Below are positions 34,087 to 46,228 of a DNA stretch of 64,000 bases, one piece after another (the first letter of the stretch is position 1; each line of letters begins with the position of its first letter). The stretch covers positions 55,948,313-56,012,312 of the forward strand of contig OY992537.1 in NCBI GenBank assembly GCA_963921195.1, read 5' to 3'. Under the pieces are notes generated by a model. It had not been told where the DNA came from, did not search any database, and saw nothing but the letters and a program-made list of their open reading frames with translations. The DNA is from Pegoplata infirma. Taxonomy: Eukaryota > Arthropoda > Insecta > Diptera > Anthomyiidae. A program made the translations under genes and the position numbers.

Positions 34087-34480
34087 ACACAAAAAAAAAA
34101 TTGTAAAATTACTAGGAAAGTCTCGTAATCCCAAATTACCAATATTTGATAGTTTTCCTTATTTTTTAACAAATCGAAATTTACATTTTTTTTTTTGTAA
34201 TTTTACATTTGTTTTTTTTTTGTAATTTCACATTTTTTTTTTTTTAATTTTAGAAATTTCCAAAATAATTTAAATTTTTTTTGGTAAGAAGCTTGTAAAA
34301 CTACAAAATTATTGGTAAAAAGCTTGTAAAATTACTAGGAATTCTCGTAAAATAGGAGGTAGCAAAAAATATAGTAAAATTATGAAACCTCTTTGTAAAT
34401 TTTATCGTGTCAAAAAATATGTAAATTCACAATTTTATTGGTAAAAACCTTGTAAAATTACAAAATAATTTTTAATTTTT
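34087..34480. mobile_element. Q-family MITE, copy 3
   Basis: CACAAAAAAAAAATTGTAAA at the left and repeated TTGGTAAAAAGCTTGTAAAA and TTACTAGGAATTCTCGTAAA phrases match copy 1 in reverse orientation. The right end is not sharply defined. Confidence 0.5.
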
Positions 34481-34484
34481 TTTT

Positions 34485-34975
34485 TTAATTTTCATGTTCA
34501 ACGTGTCAGACATACAATCTTGCTGTTATATGTAAATGATGCACATACATGTAGCAAAAAGATCTGTGGTCTCGCCTGTGGTTGAGTCTGTGTTACATTG
34601 ATACTCCTCTTATTTCTCTGATCTTTGGTTTAACTTTGATATAGTTTTAAACAATTGTCTTAGTTTTTGTCTTATTGACCATCACATCATCGGGGGCATA
34701 AAACGTTTATTAAAAATATACAATGTAAGCTACAGTTAAACTTAAAATAATCACAATTTTAAGTAGAGATCATAGATCTCCAAGTTAACATTTTATAGCC
34801 GATCAATACCGAACATACAATACCCTATAACAGTGTTTGCAGCTTTAGCTTTTCCACCGATAGATTTAGCTTTTTTTAATATTTTTAGGGGGAAAATTTT
34901 GCATTTAGTTCGGGGTTTTTTTCCTATTTGTTTAAATTTGTTTGGTTTTTTTAGTTTTTAACATGATAATGTTTT
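34485..34975. other. No recognisable gene
   Basis: Unassigned. A short T-like phrase (ACAATACCCTATAACAGTG) occurs near 34817. Confidence 0.35.
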
Positions 34976-36850
34976 AAGGCTGGTGTCCAATTTTAAAAAG
35001 AATTACTAATTTCATTTTCTTAAAACTAAAAATTTTAATAACTTGGGTTTGTAACTTGGATAATAATTCACCTCGTGGTGAATAAAACCGTTTTTCATCA
35101 GCTGGTGAATAAAAAGTAACATATTATTTTTCAACAAAAAAAATTTTTCACTATTTTTTTTATCAATTTTTTTCCTCAATTTTTTTTTTTTTAACATTTT
35201 TTTTTTTCATCAAACTTTTTTTTCATCAATTTTTTTTTTCATAAAATTTTTGTTTTCATCAAAAATTTTTTTTTCTTCATTTTTTTTTTTATCAATTTTT
35301 TTTTTTCATCAATTTTATTTTTATCAATTTTTTTTTTTCATCAAATTTTTTTTTCATAATTTTTTTTTCATTAATTTTTTTTTTCATCAATTTTTTTCTT
35401 TTCATCAAACTTTTTTTTTATCATTTTTTTTTTTTATCAAATTTTTTTTTCATTAATTTTTTTTTATCAATATTTTTTTCATCAAATTTTTTTTTTTCAT
35501 CAATTTTTTTTTTTTCATTAATATTTTTTTTCATCAATTTTTTTTATCTTTTTTTCATAATTTTTTTTATCATATTTTTTTCATCAAATTTTTTTATCAA
35601 ATTTTTTCTCACCAAAAAATTTTTATTTTCATATTTTTTTTCATAAATTTTTTTTTACATCCAAAAATTTTTATTTTCATCAAAATATTCATTAAAAACT
35701 TTTTTTCACGAATTTTTTTTCATTCATTCATTTTTTTTAACATAATTTTGTTTTTCGTGAAAAAAAAAAAATTTTTTACCAAAACTACTTTTTCACCAAG
35801 TCTAAGCTTTTCGCATGAAAATTTTCCATTTGTTTATCAGATGTACATAAAACAAGTGAGAGTGTTATATTCTTTGGTGCAGAATCTTTTATACTCTCCA
35901 AAATGTAAAAACACTTTTTTGCACTTATTTTTGCACTCACTTACGAAATGTACAGTTCTTTTGGTTTTTTAATGGGGTCCTCGACTGATATTTCAATTCA
36001 TTTTGCATGGAATAGCAAAGTTACCCAGCAAAACTTAGACCAAATAAGGTATCAAATATGGTATAGGATCTCTTATTTTATACATTGCAGCATTGATGAT
36101 TTTAACAGGCGATGAGACTCAAAGTAATGCATCCACATTATCACAAAGAATACCAGTAAGGTATAAAATAAGTCATAAATTTATAACGAAGAATACGAGT
36201 AAGGTGTAAAATATATGATATTTTATAGGTTACCAGAAATGAAATAATATAGCATACCAGAAGATAATATATAAGGTGTTACGAGTAGTGAAAAAGTAAT
36301 TTTGTATTAAATTTACTCACGTGATTGTAAGTGAGTGTAAGTAGATAAAATATGCTCGTGAGTGTTTGTCGTTAGAAATTTCCTGTCGTGAGCCCATCTC
36401 TAAAAAACTTATGCATTTTTTTATAGAATAATTATTTTTTATGTTATTGTAATGCAATATGCATCCAATTATAAATAATGCATTATTTCAAACTTTCAAA
36501 TAATACAAAATGTAACCAAATATAAGTCATCCATGATTTAATGTTTAGAAATAATAAATATGAAATACATTTTTTCCAATAATCATGCATTACGTAGCAA
36601 ATTATTAGTAATGCATTATTTTTCACTTTAAAATAATACGTTGTGGAACAAATGTTTGGTAAGACATCATAAAATAATGCTACAAATAAGTTATATACAT
36701 TACCTGGTAATGTGTTATATAATCACTATCCATTACCAACGTTTTGCTGGGTATATAACATTATTTTTTCTAAAAAAAACTTTGTTTTGGCAAGTACCCC
36801 CAAATCTTCCGCAAAACATTATCATGATTTAATGTTTTAGGCAAGAGCAG
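34976..36850 (-). repeat. E-family repeat, copy 4 (inverted), split by a MITE
   Basis: GGCTGGTGTCCAATTTTAAA, TAACTTGGGTTTGTAACTTG and TTCATCAGCTGGTGAATAAA mark one end. An array of TTTTTTTTCATCAA units runs about 35150-35740, followed by CTTTTATACTCTCC, GGGGTCCTCGACTGATATTT and, after the insertion at 36024-36751, AAATCTTCCGCAAAACATTA. Confidence 0.65.
36024..36751. mobile_element. TA-flanked MITE with CCCAGCAAAAC ends
   Basis: Inverted ends CCCAGCAAAAC and GTTTTGCTGGG with TA at 36022-36023 and 36752-36753, interrupting E-family copy 4. The interior has ATAAGGTATAAAATA and ATAATGCATTATTT-type words. A lone GTTTTGCTGGGATG end occurs near 38421. Confidence 0.7.
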
Positions 36851-37975
36851 TGCTGCCAGAAGTGAAGATTTTTCATCAATTTGACGATTTTTTTATGAAA
36901 TTTTGCAAAATGACAACTGACGATTTTCTGATTTGATTCCCATACATTTTGACGATTTTTTGTAACTCCACTTTTATTCACAAAAATGTAAATTTGCAAG
37001 TTTTTTATTTAATTTTACAATGGTTTGAAACAAAAGTAAAATAAAATTCAATAAAAATAAAATAGGTACAGAAGAAAGACACAAATTTACAACATTTCTG
37101 TGGTCTTTTGACAAAAGCACTTATTTACAAAAAGTCAATTTTACAGGAGAGCAAAAAAAACACCTTTACAGTCGTACAAAATGTGATCTTAATCTTAAAA
37201 ATGTTAAGTGCTGACGTTAGAAAGTAACTTCCTAGGAATATTTATCAATTTCAAGTTTTATTCTAGCTGTAACGGTTTTTGAGAAAACGCTTAAAATGTA
37301 AAATATGTTGTTTTGTGAAAAGAATATTTGATGAAAAATTCAACTTATTTCAGTTAAGTTCTTTTGTCATATACGTTTCTTGTCGAAAAAATTATTAATT
37401 TTGCCACTTATAAGTAATTATATTCTTTTGTTAAAAATAAAAATGTAAAAAGACAGAAAATAAGTTGATTTTTCTAAAATTTACTCAAGTTCATTCGAAC
37501 TAAAAGCTATAAAATGTAGAAATAAAAAGTGGGTGTTTCGTGATTAAAAAAATCGATTTCATCCAATTTAGAAGCGATTCTGACGGAAGGAACAGAACGA
37601 GTCCAAAAAAAAAATCCTTGTGGCCTTTTCGTAGGATTTTTCACTTTCCATTGAATTAAAAAAAAAATCACTTCAGAATTCATTGAATAAAGAAGTAATT
37701 CTTTTAAATACTGACTTAAATGCACAAATAGCCAACAGAAAGTAATGGGTGGTGATTATATTATACATTTCCAGGTAATGTATATCACAAATAAATAGTA
37801 TATTTTAGGATTGATTAAATAATAAATAATTATTTTTTTTTTTAGTGGTAAGCATTACTTTTATACTAACTGAATGCTATGCAATAATTTGCATGCATTA
37901 CTTTCAGTCTCATCTCATGTAAAAATCATCAATGCTGCATAGTTTAAATTAGGAACTGTATGAAATATTTTATAA
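36851..37975. other. AT-rich DNA without recognisable genes
   Basis: Short repeats of TTGACGATTTTTT near 36880-36965; a 72-codon minus frame at 37507-37725 has no recognisable motif. Confidence 0.35.
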
Positions 37976-37983
37976 ATTATTTG

Positions 37984-38402
37984 TAGGGATGTCGCGAATA
38001 GTGTATTCGGCATTTTACCGGATATTTACTATTCGGTATTCGGTTTGAACCGAATACGAATATTGCCGAATAATTTAATTATTCATACGCCTGTATTTTA
38101 CCTATGTAAAAAATTAAAAAAAATGTACCAGACTAAAAGACAACAACGCTGTTTTTGACACTATTTTTTCTGTTACCTTAACAATTCGAGTTTTAATCAA
38201 GTGCTCAAGTTTTTTGTATAAAAACATACTGAAATGACTACAAAACAAGAGTCAAACGTTAATAAAAAGTGTTTTTTTAACTAATTTAAATTTTGACGAA
38301 TATTCGGCAAACTGTTACCGAATATTTATTTAACCGAATATTCAAAAGAGCATGCCGAATATGCCGAATACCGAATAGTGACGAATATTCGCGACATCCC
38401 TA
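37984..38402. mobile_element. hAT-type MITE with perfect 8-bp duplication
   Basis: Inverted ends TAGGGATGTCGCGAATA and TATTCGCGACATCCCTA flanked by the direct 8-mer ATTATTTG (37976-37983, 38403-38410). An 8-bp duplication with TAGGG ends is the hAT signature. Near both ends the element repeats CCGAATA and TATTCGG words, which give strong subterminal hairpins. No transposase. The second copy at 41064 is inverted. Confidence 0.88.
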
Positions 38403-38410
38403 ATTATTTG

Positions 38411-41063
38411 GTAACAACAGTTTTGCTGGGATGTTATCACTAAACGTCCCGGAAATATGTTTACCTGGGGGCTAATCACGTAAAACGATTGACGATGCAT
38501 AAACGACATCAAAATTAATATATCGTTTTGAAGGGAAATTTTAAAGTTTTTCTTTATAAAATTATTAAAGCGTGTTGTTTAAACCAGAAACAAAAAAAAA
38601 AATTGGAAATATTTTGTTTAGTTTAGGAGCAACAAGGCTCCAAAAATCGACGACAGTCAACTATCATTTTACGTGATCACAGTCCTTTATTTTCCTTTAT
38701 CTGTCAAACTTACTATTTCACTACATTTTCAAAAAATAATAGATCTATTGCTGCATTCTGTAAGGACGTATAACGACTTAAACAACGACTTAAATAACGA
38801 CTGTTTTAAGGGAATATAAAGTACTTTAATTCTCTTTTTGGATTTGTGTCAATACTTGCCATCTAGTAATATTTCTTTATATAGTACTAGGTGGCACAGG
38901 GTGCCTAAGTACATGATCCTCTTATTTAAAATTTAAGTAATGCTTTAATGTAAAAGTAATAAGCTCTGAATTTTTTTATCTGATGGGGCTATTTTGACAT
39001 CAAGTCACAAGTCACCCCGTGTTGTAACATGGTGACCCCAAACACAATTTCTGAAAAGCTGATGTTTCAATCTTTAAATGTCCTTAAAGAATTTAACATA
39101 AATTTATTATTTTTCAAAGCTGTAGTAAAATAGTCAGTTTGCTTCTTTAATTTTGAAAACAGTTTTATTGACAGAAAAAAAATATATATTTATAATGAAG
39201 GTTTTTTATAATTTACACGACAAATACACTTAAATAGAAATAAATAATCACTTTTTTAAAATTCACTTTTGACAAAGCAACACTATTCAACACAAGGTGT
39301 TTTGTCACACTGAGGTTTCCTGAAAAATATTTGTGTAAAAAAACCTATTTCTTTTTAAGCTTGAAATTTTAAGGATTTTGAATTTGATAAAATAGCTTTT
39401 TTCGAAACAAGTTGTTTTGTCATAAACTTTTTTAAAAAAATTCAATATGCTCAAATTTATATAAGTTGTTTTTTTTTAAAAGGCGTTACTATTTTTTCAA
39501 CATATTTCAGATAAGTTGTTATGTCAAATGAAAATTGATAAAATTTCGAAATAAGTTGATTTGACACGTGTGATATCTTTGGATCTAGACGAGCTACAAT
39601 CACGCTGACTAGACAGAAAGATCCGTTTTTAAAAGTTATATTTACCATAAAAATATTGGGAAATTTTCTTATGTCGAGATAAGTGCTTCTGTCATATGTC
39701 CACAGATTTCATTCTCTTTTGGAAATATAACTGCACTTAAAAAATTATGGCGTTTAAAGTCATTCATTTTTTCTCTGTATGAAAAAATAAATGATTGTTC
39801 TTTTAATTTAATTTTAATTGTTGCTATTTTTACATGAAAAATCTTTTTTTTAATATTTGAATTCCCCGGGAACAAACATACTGTCTAGTGACTCCAAAAA
39901 CGGAAAAAATATTTAAAATTTTTGTATGAAAACGATTCATCCAAAAGAACCCTCTTTTTAGACTCAAAAACTAAAACTCAGAAAATAATTGGAGTCTTTT
40001 TCGATAAATTAAAAAAAAAAAATACTTGATACGTTTATTCATAGAGTAAGGAAAGTAAGAGAGTTTGAAAGGACCCAAAGTCAGTCTGCAAGTTTATGAA
40101 AATTGGTAAACTTAATGTATTGCAGAAATTTAAAAATTGTTTAAAAAGATCAAAGAGAATTAGAAAATGAGTAAATTTTTCCACTATTATTGAGAGGATT
40201 ACCTATCTATATTGAGAGGCTTACCACTATTTCCGTTATTAAAATTCTCTCTTAACTAAATTCCAGAGACCATAACTGTTATGAGATTTATTGAAAAAAG
40301 TCAAATTTAACTGTTCAAAAATATTTTTTTTAAATAAAAATTAAAAATAACAGTTTGAAGTGATTTATATAAATATCTGTTGAAAATAACAGAAATAGAA
40401 ACTTTTATTTTTTATAACTGTTATTAAAAACTCTTTGAGCCCTAAAAAAATTGAATTATTAAAATAAAACAACAATAAATGCATGCAGAAGAATCCTATT
40501 GATAGCTAATACTTCAATCATTGCTTAAGGACATAAACTTTGATTGACTTTTTTAAAAATAACTGTTATAACAGTTATTTACTCCAATAAATATAAAATA
40601 AAAGTTATTTTAAATTATTTGAACAAAAAGTTTTTAATAACTGTTATTTTTTACTGTTATTGAAAAAATCAATAAAATAAAAGTTTTTGCAAATTTAAAC
40701 ACGGGACATCTCTAGAAGTCCTTTCATATATAAAATACTTAGTTTGGACAACATTCGTTTCATGATTTTTTTAAAACAAAAATACACATATAAGTGTTAT
40801 ATTTGGTCTCTGCTAATTTCCCTACTTTTTCCCCTGATTTTGGATCATTTTGCCTACTCTTTCTACTTTTCCCCTGATTTTTCAGCATTTTTTTTTTAAA
40901 TTTGCAGATATTTTCATACATTAAGAGAACCATTTTTTCCTTTGTTAAAAAAGAGTGCATTTTTTTCGACCCCAAATAATCTGACACCCACTGCGTTTAT
41001 TTTAAGTACTTTTGAGACAGTTTTTTGAGGGTGTTTTCTAAGGCATTTCATCAAACATTTTTT
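38411..41063. other. Unique AT-rich interval between two inverted hAT MITEs
   Basis: No credible gene. 39000-39660 repeats TAAGTTGTTNTGTCA-like phrases about seven times; 40240-40690 repeats AATAACAGTTAT words. Frames of 60-75 codons lack recognisable motifs. Confidence 0.4.
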
Positions 41064-41469
41064 TAGGGATGTCGCGAATATTCAGCACTATTCGGTATTC
41101 GGCATGTTTTTTTAATATTCTGTTAAATAAATATTCGTCAATAGTTTGACGAATATTCGGCAAAATTTAAATTAGTTTAAAAAAACACTTTTTATTAACG
41201 TTTGACTCTTTTTGTAGTCATTTTAGTTTGTTTTTTATACAAAAAAACTTGAGCACTTATTAAAATACGAATTTTTAAGGTTCCAGAAAAAATAGTGTCA
41301 ACAACAGCGTTGTTATCTTTTAGTCTGGTACTTTTTTTAATATTTTACATGTAAAATGCAGGCGTATGAATAATTAAATTATTCGGCAAATATTCGTATT
41401 CGGTTCAAACCGAATACCGAATGGTAAATATTCGGTAAAATGCCGAATACACTATTCGCGACATCCCTA
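41064..41469. mobile_element. hAT-type MITE, second copy (inverted)
   Basis: Same ends (TAGGGATGTCGCGAATATTC ... ATTCGCGACATCCCTA) and an interior that is the reverse complement of 37984-38402 with scattered differences. The flanking 8-mers do not match, unlike those of the first copy. Confidence 0.82.
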
Positions 41470-41790
41470 TTTTATACTCTCCGAATTGTAAAAATATTTT
41501 TTTTTCACTCAAGTAATTCACTCATTTACAAAATTTACAGCTATTTTGGTTTGGACTACATCTTGCTTTCTACAGACAGATGGACGGATGTATATAGCTA
41601 GAGTGTCTTAGATATGGATCAATAATATTTAAAGTTAATGGAGTAATCGACCGATATTTCAATTCGTTTTGCATAAAATGGTAAATGAATAAAACATTAT
41701 TTTTTTTTAACAAAAAACTTTGATTTTGGCAAGTACACCCAAATCTTCAGCAAAACATTATCATGATTTAAAGTTTTGGAAAAAGTACGA
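41470..41790 (-). repeat. E-family repeat, copy 5 (partial)
   Basis: TTTATACTCTCCGAATTGTA, CAGACAGATGGACGGATG, CGACCGATATTTCAATTCG and AAATCTTCAGCAAAACATTA occur in family order. It abuts the hAT MITE end, which may have interrupted it. Confidence 0.55.
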
Positions 41791-41799
41791 AATTCGCAG

Positions 41800-42769
41800 A
41801 CATTTTTTCAGAATTCTTATAAGCAAGAAGAGGAATTTCATGCAAATGATTTTTCCTCCTTATGTTTTTTTTCCCATGTTATTGATGACAAATCTTCATC
41901 ATATTGATGACACCGCTTAATCATATTGAGAGCACGTTACATTCGACAAAACAGGATGTAAAATTTCATCATATTAATGTAACTTTTCATCAATATGAAG
42001 AAGCTTTTTCTCAGAGTATATATGAGTGTAAATTTTTTTCAAATTTTTTTTCCAAAAAAAAAACAATTTTTTTAAAAATTTTTTTTTTTCCAAAAACATT
42101 TTTTTTTCTTTTTTATTGAGATTTTTAATTTAAAAATAGGTTCGACAAATTTTTGTTAGCTTAATATTTGTTAGATCCCCTATATTCTGATCATCCTGTA
42201 GTATAAAATATACATATTTATGTAGCATTCTGTGTTATAAGTACATGGTGTTATACATATTTTTTTAAGCTTTAATCCAACCGCAAATGTTTATATTGCA
42301 ATTTTACAATATTTTCCAACATCATGTTGTTAGTCGTTTGTGGCTTTTATGGTTTGTGTGGTTAAAATATTTTTTCACCGCTTTTTTTTATTTGGAATTT
42401 GTTGCTCTTTTTTCTTTTGAAATTCCTCGCTTTACATTTTTTTTTTAGTTTTTATTAGTTTTTCATTTGGATTTTCTTTTTTCCTCCCATTTTGTTTAAA
42501 ATTCGTATTTTCTGTTGTTGGTTGATGACATAATATTAAATAAATAATTTCAAGTGTTTGTTGTTCACAGTGAAGAGACATAATCATGTTCAAATTACAA
42601 AATTGCATTTGTTTAAGTGTAATTGGTGCAATCGGTGCATAATAATATTATTTAACTAATATGTTAAGTGTAAACTATGAATTTTGTTACAGGAAAAAAA
42701 GTTGTTTTTTATTTTGTGTACCACAAATTACAACGAAATAAAATATATTTATTCGGCCTTTATGAATTC
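41800..42769. other. AT-rich DNA without recognisable genes
   Basis: Five CATCATATTGATGA / CATCAATATGA phrases cluster at 41895-42000. Nothing else is assigned. Confidence 0.35.
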
Positions 42770-43006
42770 GATTATAGTATTATTCTAGTTCGAGGCCCAA
42801 AAGTTCTATTTATGATCTTTTCATAATAGATTATTTTGGACGTAAAATGTCAGCAACCACTTACAACTTTACAACCTAAGGGTGAAATATATCTGTACAG
42901 ATGTACTATTAGATGAGTAAATTTTTTATAGTAATTAATAAATAATCTGTTATGAGAAAATCAAAAGTAATAGTTTTGGGCCTCGAGCTAGAATAATACT
43001 ATAATC
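42770..43006. mobile_element. 237-bp MITE with GATTATAGTATTATTCTAG ends
   Basis: Inverted ends GATTATAGTATTATTCTAG and CTAGAATAATACTATAATC, continuing into TTCGAGGCCCAAAA and its inverse (C/T difference). A fragment of this end (ATTCTAGCTCGAGG) lies at about 720-734. Confidence 0.75.
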
Positions 43007-43478
43007 ATTTATAGAAATGTTGCTTAACAGATGCTTGTTTGGCAAATGTCCTGTTATTAACAGATGTTATTAACATCGGCTTTAAAAGTGAAATGTTAAT
43101 TTTAACTTTGGTGCTAATAAGTTTAAATAAAATAATATTTATTATTTATAATATTTAGATAAATAAATATTTTATATTTACAGACTTACTACTTTTTTTG
43201 CACTTTCTTTTTATGAATTTTCGTTATATCACATCAACTTACCTAAAATGAAAAAAAAAAAAAAAATCATAAATTTATTAAATTATATTACAAAATATCA
43301 ATACATTTTTTTTTTAATAAAAAAAAAATAAATTTAATATGCCTCCAAAATGTAAAATAAAAAACAATAGTTTTTATATTCACTAGGTTGCTCCAAAAAA
43401 TTGAAGTTTTCAGATATTGACCTTAACTCTCCCTAGAAATATACATTTGGGTGTTAAAACATGTCTCATAAAATGTTA

Positions 43479-43684
43479 CACAGAGAAAACTGTTTAATTG
43501 TGTCAGCCGAATTTATAGCCAACTGCATGGTTTTTGGTTGCGATTTCCGAAATTTATTTGAACCAACAGAAGTTAAGCTGTTATAAACAAATTTCGGTTA
43601 TCGCAACCGAAAATTTCGGTTTTGTTATTAAACCATGCAGTAAACTCTAAATTCGGCTGGCACAACTAATCTGTTTTCTCTGTG
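43479..43684. mobile_element. TA-flanked 206-bp MITE
   Basis: Ends CACAGAGAAAACTG and TGTTTTCTCTGTG with TA on both sides (43477-43478, 43685-43686). Subterminal CAGCCGAATTTA and AATTCGGCTG, then AACTGCATGG and ACCATGCAGT, extend the inverted repeat. Confidence 0.75.
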
Positions 43685-43739
43685 TAGGATATTCGGATAT
43701 GTGTAAAACCGGCCCTGAAGCTTAAAAATTCATGCGAAT

Positions 43740-44825
43740 TTTGTACTCCAGCCTAAAACATTAAATCATGATAATTTTTTGCTGTCATTCCATGCAAAAC
43801 GCATTGAAATATCGGACGAGGACCCCATTATATTTATATTTTATTGATCCGTAAAGCTTTCTAAGACATTATAGTGATATCCATATATCTGTTTGTCTAT
43901 GTTTGTCGATAACAAAAAGTTTTTGATGAAAAAAAGGTTTTTAATGAAAAAATTTTATAGTAAAAAAAAATATTTGATAAAAAAAATTTATGAAAATAAA
44001 TATTGATGAAAAAAAAATTGATGAAAAAAAATATTGATGAAAAAAAAATATTGATAAAAAAAAATATTGATGAAAGATAAAAAAATATTGATAAAAAAAA
44101 AATATATTGATAAAAAAAATATATGAAAAAAAATATTGATGGAAAATAAATATTGATGAAAAACAAAAATATTGATGAAAAAAAAACCATTGATGAAAAA
44201 AAAAATATTGATAAAAAAAAAATATTGATGAAAAAAAAATAAATATTGATGGAAAATAAATATTGATGAAAAACAAAAATATTGATGAAAAAAAACATTG
44301 ATGAAAAAAAATTATTGATAAAAAAAATATTGATGAAAAAAAAAAATACTGATGAAAAAAAAATATTTATGAAAAAAAAAATATTGGTTAAAAAAAAATT
44401 TATTGATAAAAAAAAAAATATTTATGAAAAAAAAATTATTGATGAAAAAAAAGATATTGATGAAGAAAAAAATATTGATAAAAAAAAATATTGATGAAAA
44501 AAAAAATATTGATGAAAAAAAAATATTGATGAAAAAAAAAATATTGATGAAAAAAATATTGATGAAAAAAAAAAATATTGATGAAAAAAAACAAAAAATA
44601 TTAAAAAAAATTATTATGTCGCGTTTTATTCGCCAGCTGGTAAATATTTTTGTTATTTACCACGAGGTGAATTATTATCCAAGTTACAAACCCAAGTTAG
44701 TAAAATTTTTGGTTTTAAGAAATGAAAAAAGTAATTCCAATTTTCTATTTTGTTAGTCGTTAGCTTATATAGTCAAACTAAGGTGGCGTCCTGCAGCTTT
44801 TTTAAAATTAGACACCAGCCTAAAA
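43740..44825 (+). repeat. E-family repeat, copy 6, with a 690-bp GATGAAAAAAATATT array
   Basis: GCCTAAAACATTAAATCATG and CGGACGAGGACCCCATTA open the copy. From about 43920 to 44610 lies a nearly pure array of TATTGATGAAAAAAAA units of 12-17 bp with A-run length variation. CGCCAGCTGGTAAATA, GAGGTGAATTATTATCC and GGTGGCGTCCTGCAGC close it. The 100-130 codon Phe- or Lys-rich frames on both strands are array artefacts. Confidence 0.75.
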
Positions 44826-44869
44826 ATATTATCACGTTAAAATATTCGCGGTCAAAATTATAAGTTCAG

Positions 44870-45185
44870 GGGTCACTATGATCGGAAACTAAGCCAGATA
44901 GAGCAAAATGGAGGCCATTTTTGGTTCTCGGGCTCTCCACAGTACCGGCGGTCCTCTTCACATGTGTGGACCCTAATGGGTCCTAACTTTGGATCCAAAA
45001 AAGTTAGCATTCTCGAAAATTTTAAAATGCTCATATCTCGGTAAAAATTGCAGACACAACAAAAAGTCCAAAAGCATTTTTGTAGCTCTCAACACGTAGA
45101 ACAAGACCGGAAAATAATCAAAAGCTCTCCGAGTAATATTTTTGAAGGTATCGAGTTTTGTAATTCTCAAAACCCCGATGCACAG
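44870..45185. repeat. G-family segment, third copy
   Basis: Shares AAGCCAGATAGAGCAAAATG, CCTCTTCACATGTGTGGACC, GCTCATATCTCGGTAA and CTCTCCGAGTAATATTTTTG with 21630-22090 and 30480-30950. Confidence 0.65.
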
Positions 45186-45189
45186 TGGT

Positions 45190-45785
45190 CAATTTCGCGA
45201 GATAGCGGTCAAAACTCTATAACTTTTGACCGGATTGGTATTTTTTTACGCAATTTGTTTTCTTCAATAGGAGGGTCTTTAAGCTTCAATTTGCGTGTTC
45301 AAACGTAAAAATCGACTGATAGGAACGTAAGTAATGTGGAGTTAAAAATGCATTTTAATTTTTTGTTGAGTTTCCATGTAAAAGTTGAATATTTTGACAT
45401 TTTTAATAGGTATTTTTTTATAATTTCTTATTTTCTTCAATCGTATTTTACAACCAATACTTATTTATTATTCCTAAACTTAATTTTGGTCAGAAAATGC
45501 CAACATTTGGCCCCTGACATTTATTTAGTCTCAATATTCACAGGGGCCAAAGGTTGGTTTTTTTGGAAGAAAGCTAATTCTTGTGAGGATTAAACTGAAA
45601 AATAACACTGAAATTCCCAACAATATCAATACCATTTGGATATATTATATACAGAACACAACATCGATAAAATTTTAAGTAAACTTTTACTATTGATTTA
45701 AAGTGCACATATATTTTATTTAAATGTATTAATAAAAATTTATACTAAAATTAGAAACAAATTATAATCTTTAAACTAGTATTAA
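45190..45785. other. No recognisable gene; probable 3' UTR at right end
   Basis: AT-rich. An AATAAA on the minus strand at 45720-45715 could serve the exon at 45786-45897. Confidence 0.4.
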
Positions 45786-45897
45786 TTAAACAATATTAGT
45801 AAAAATTTCTTCCAAATAGCTTTGATTTTCATTTTGCAGTAGTTGTTTAGCTTCTTCATCTAACTCTAATGAGGTTGATTTCCATTTTTGTCGAATA
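45786..45897 (-). CDS. Possible terminal exon of an unknown gene
   Basis: On the minus strand an open segment begins after CAG (possible splice acceptor at 45900-45898) and reads IRQKWKSTSLELDEEAKQLL and then QNENQSYLEEIFTNIV to a stop at 45788-45786, with AATAAA 65 nt further on. Composition is protein-like and unlike the surrounding noise. The upstream end abuts the ATTAGGGTGG terminal repeat at 45904, so the exon looks interrupted or bounded by a transposon end. I do not recognise the protein. The first-exon-like segment at 59557-59654 is on the same strand and could belong to the same gene, which is a guess. Confidence 0.35.
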
Positions 45898-46228
45898 CTG
45901 GACATTAGGGTGGGTCAAATTGTAGGGGGCCGAAAAAATGTGAAGGGGCTCATCGAGATTCTTGTTCTACGGGTCATTTGAAGATACTTTGCCAAAGAAA
46001 CCATTGCTCTAAAATGATTTTCGAGCCCCCGGATTTTTCAAAATAGTTTTTTTTTTCCCAAATACTTAAGAATAGAAGTAAAAAAATGCTATTTCCTCTA
46101 GCCAAATGTGTATGTGGGGGTTTTTGGATCGAGGAATCCATTTTTGATATCTATTTTTATTTTTGAGTACCACCAGAGGGCGCTTTCGTACATTTTTTAA
46201 TTTTATCGTTATTTTTTGGGTGAATTTA

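Noticed and set aside
38403..41063. Composite hAT transposon carrying cargo
   Set aside because: No gene in the interval and the second MITE lacks a matching 8-bp flank, so two independent insertions are more likely.
43897..44756. Frames of 111-133 codons, Phe/Ile-rich on the minus strand and Lys/Asp-rich on the plus strand
   Set aside because: They are one GATGAAAAAAATATT array translated in different phases; no complexity and no gene context.
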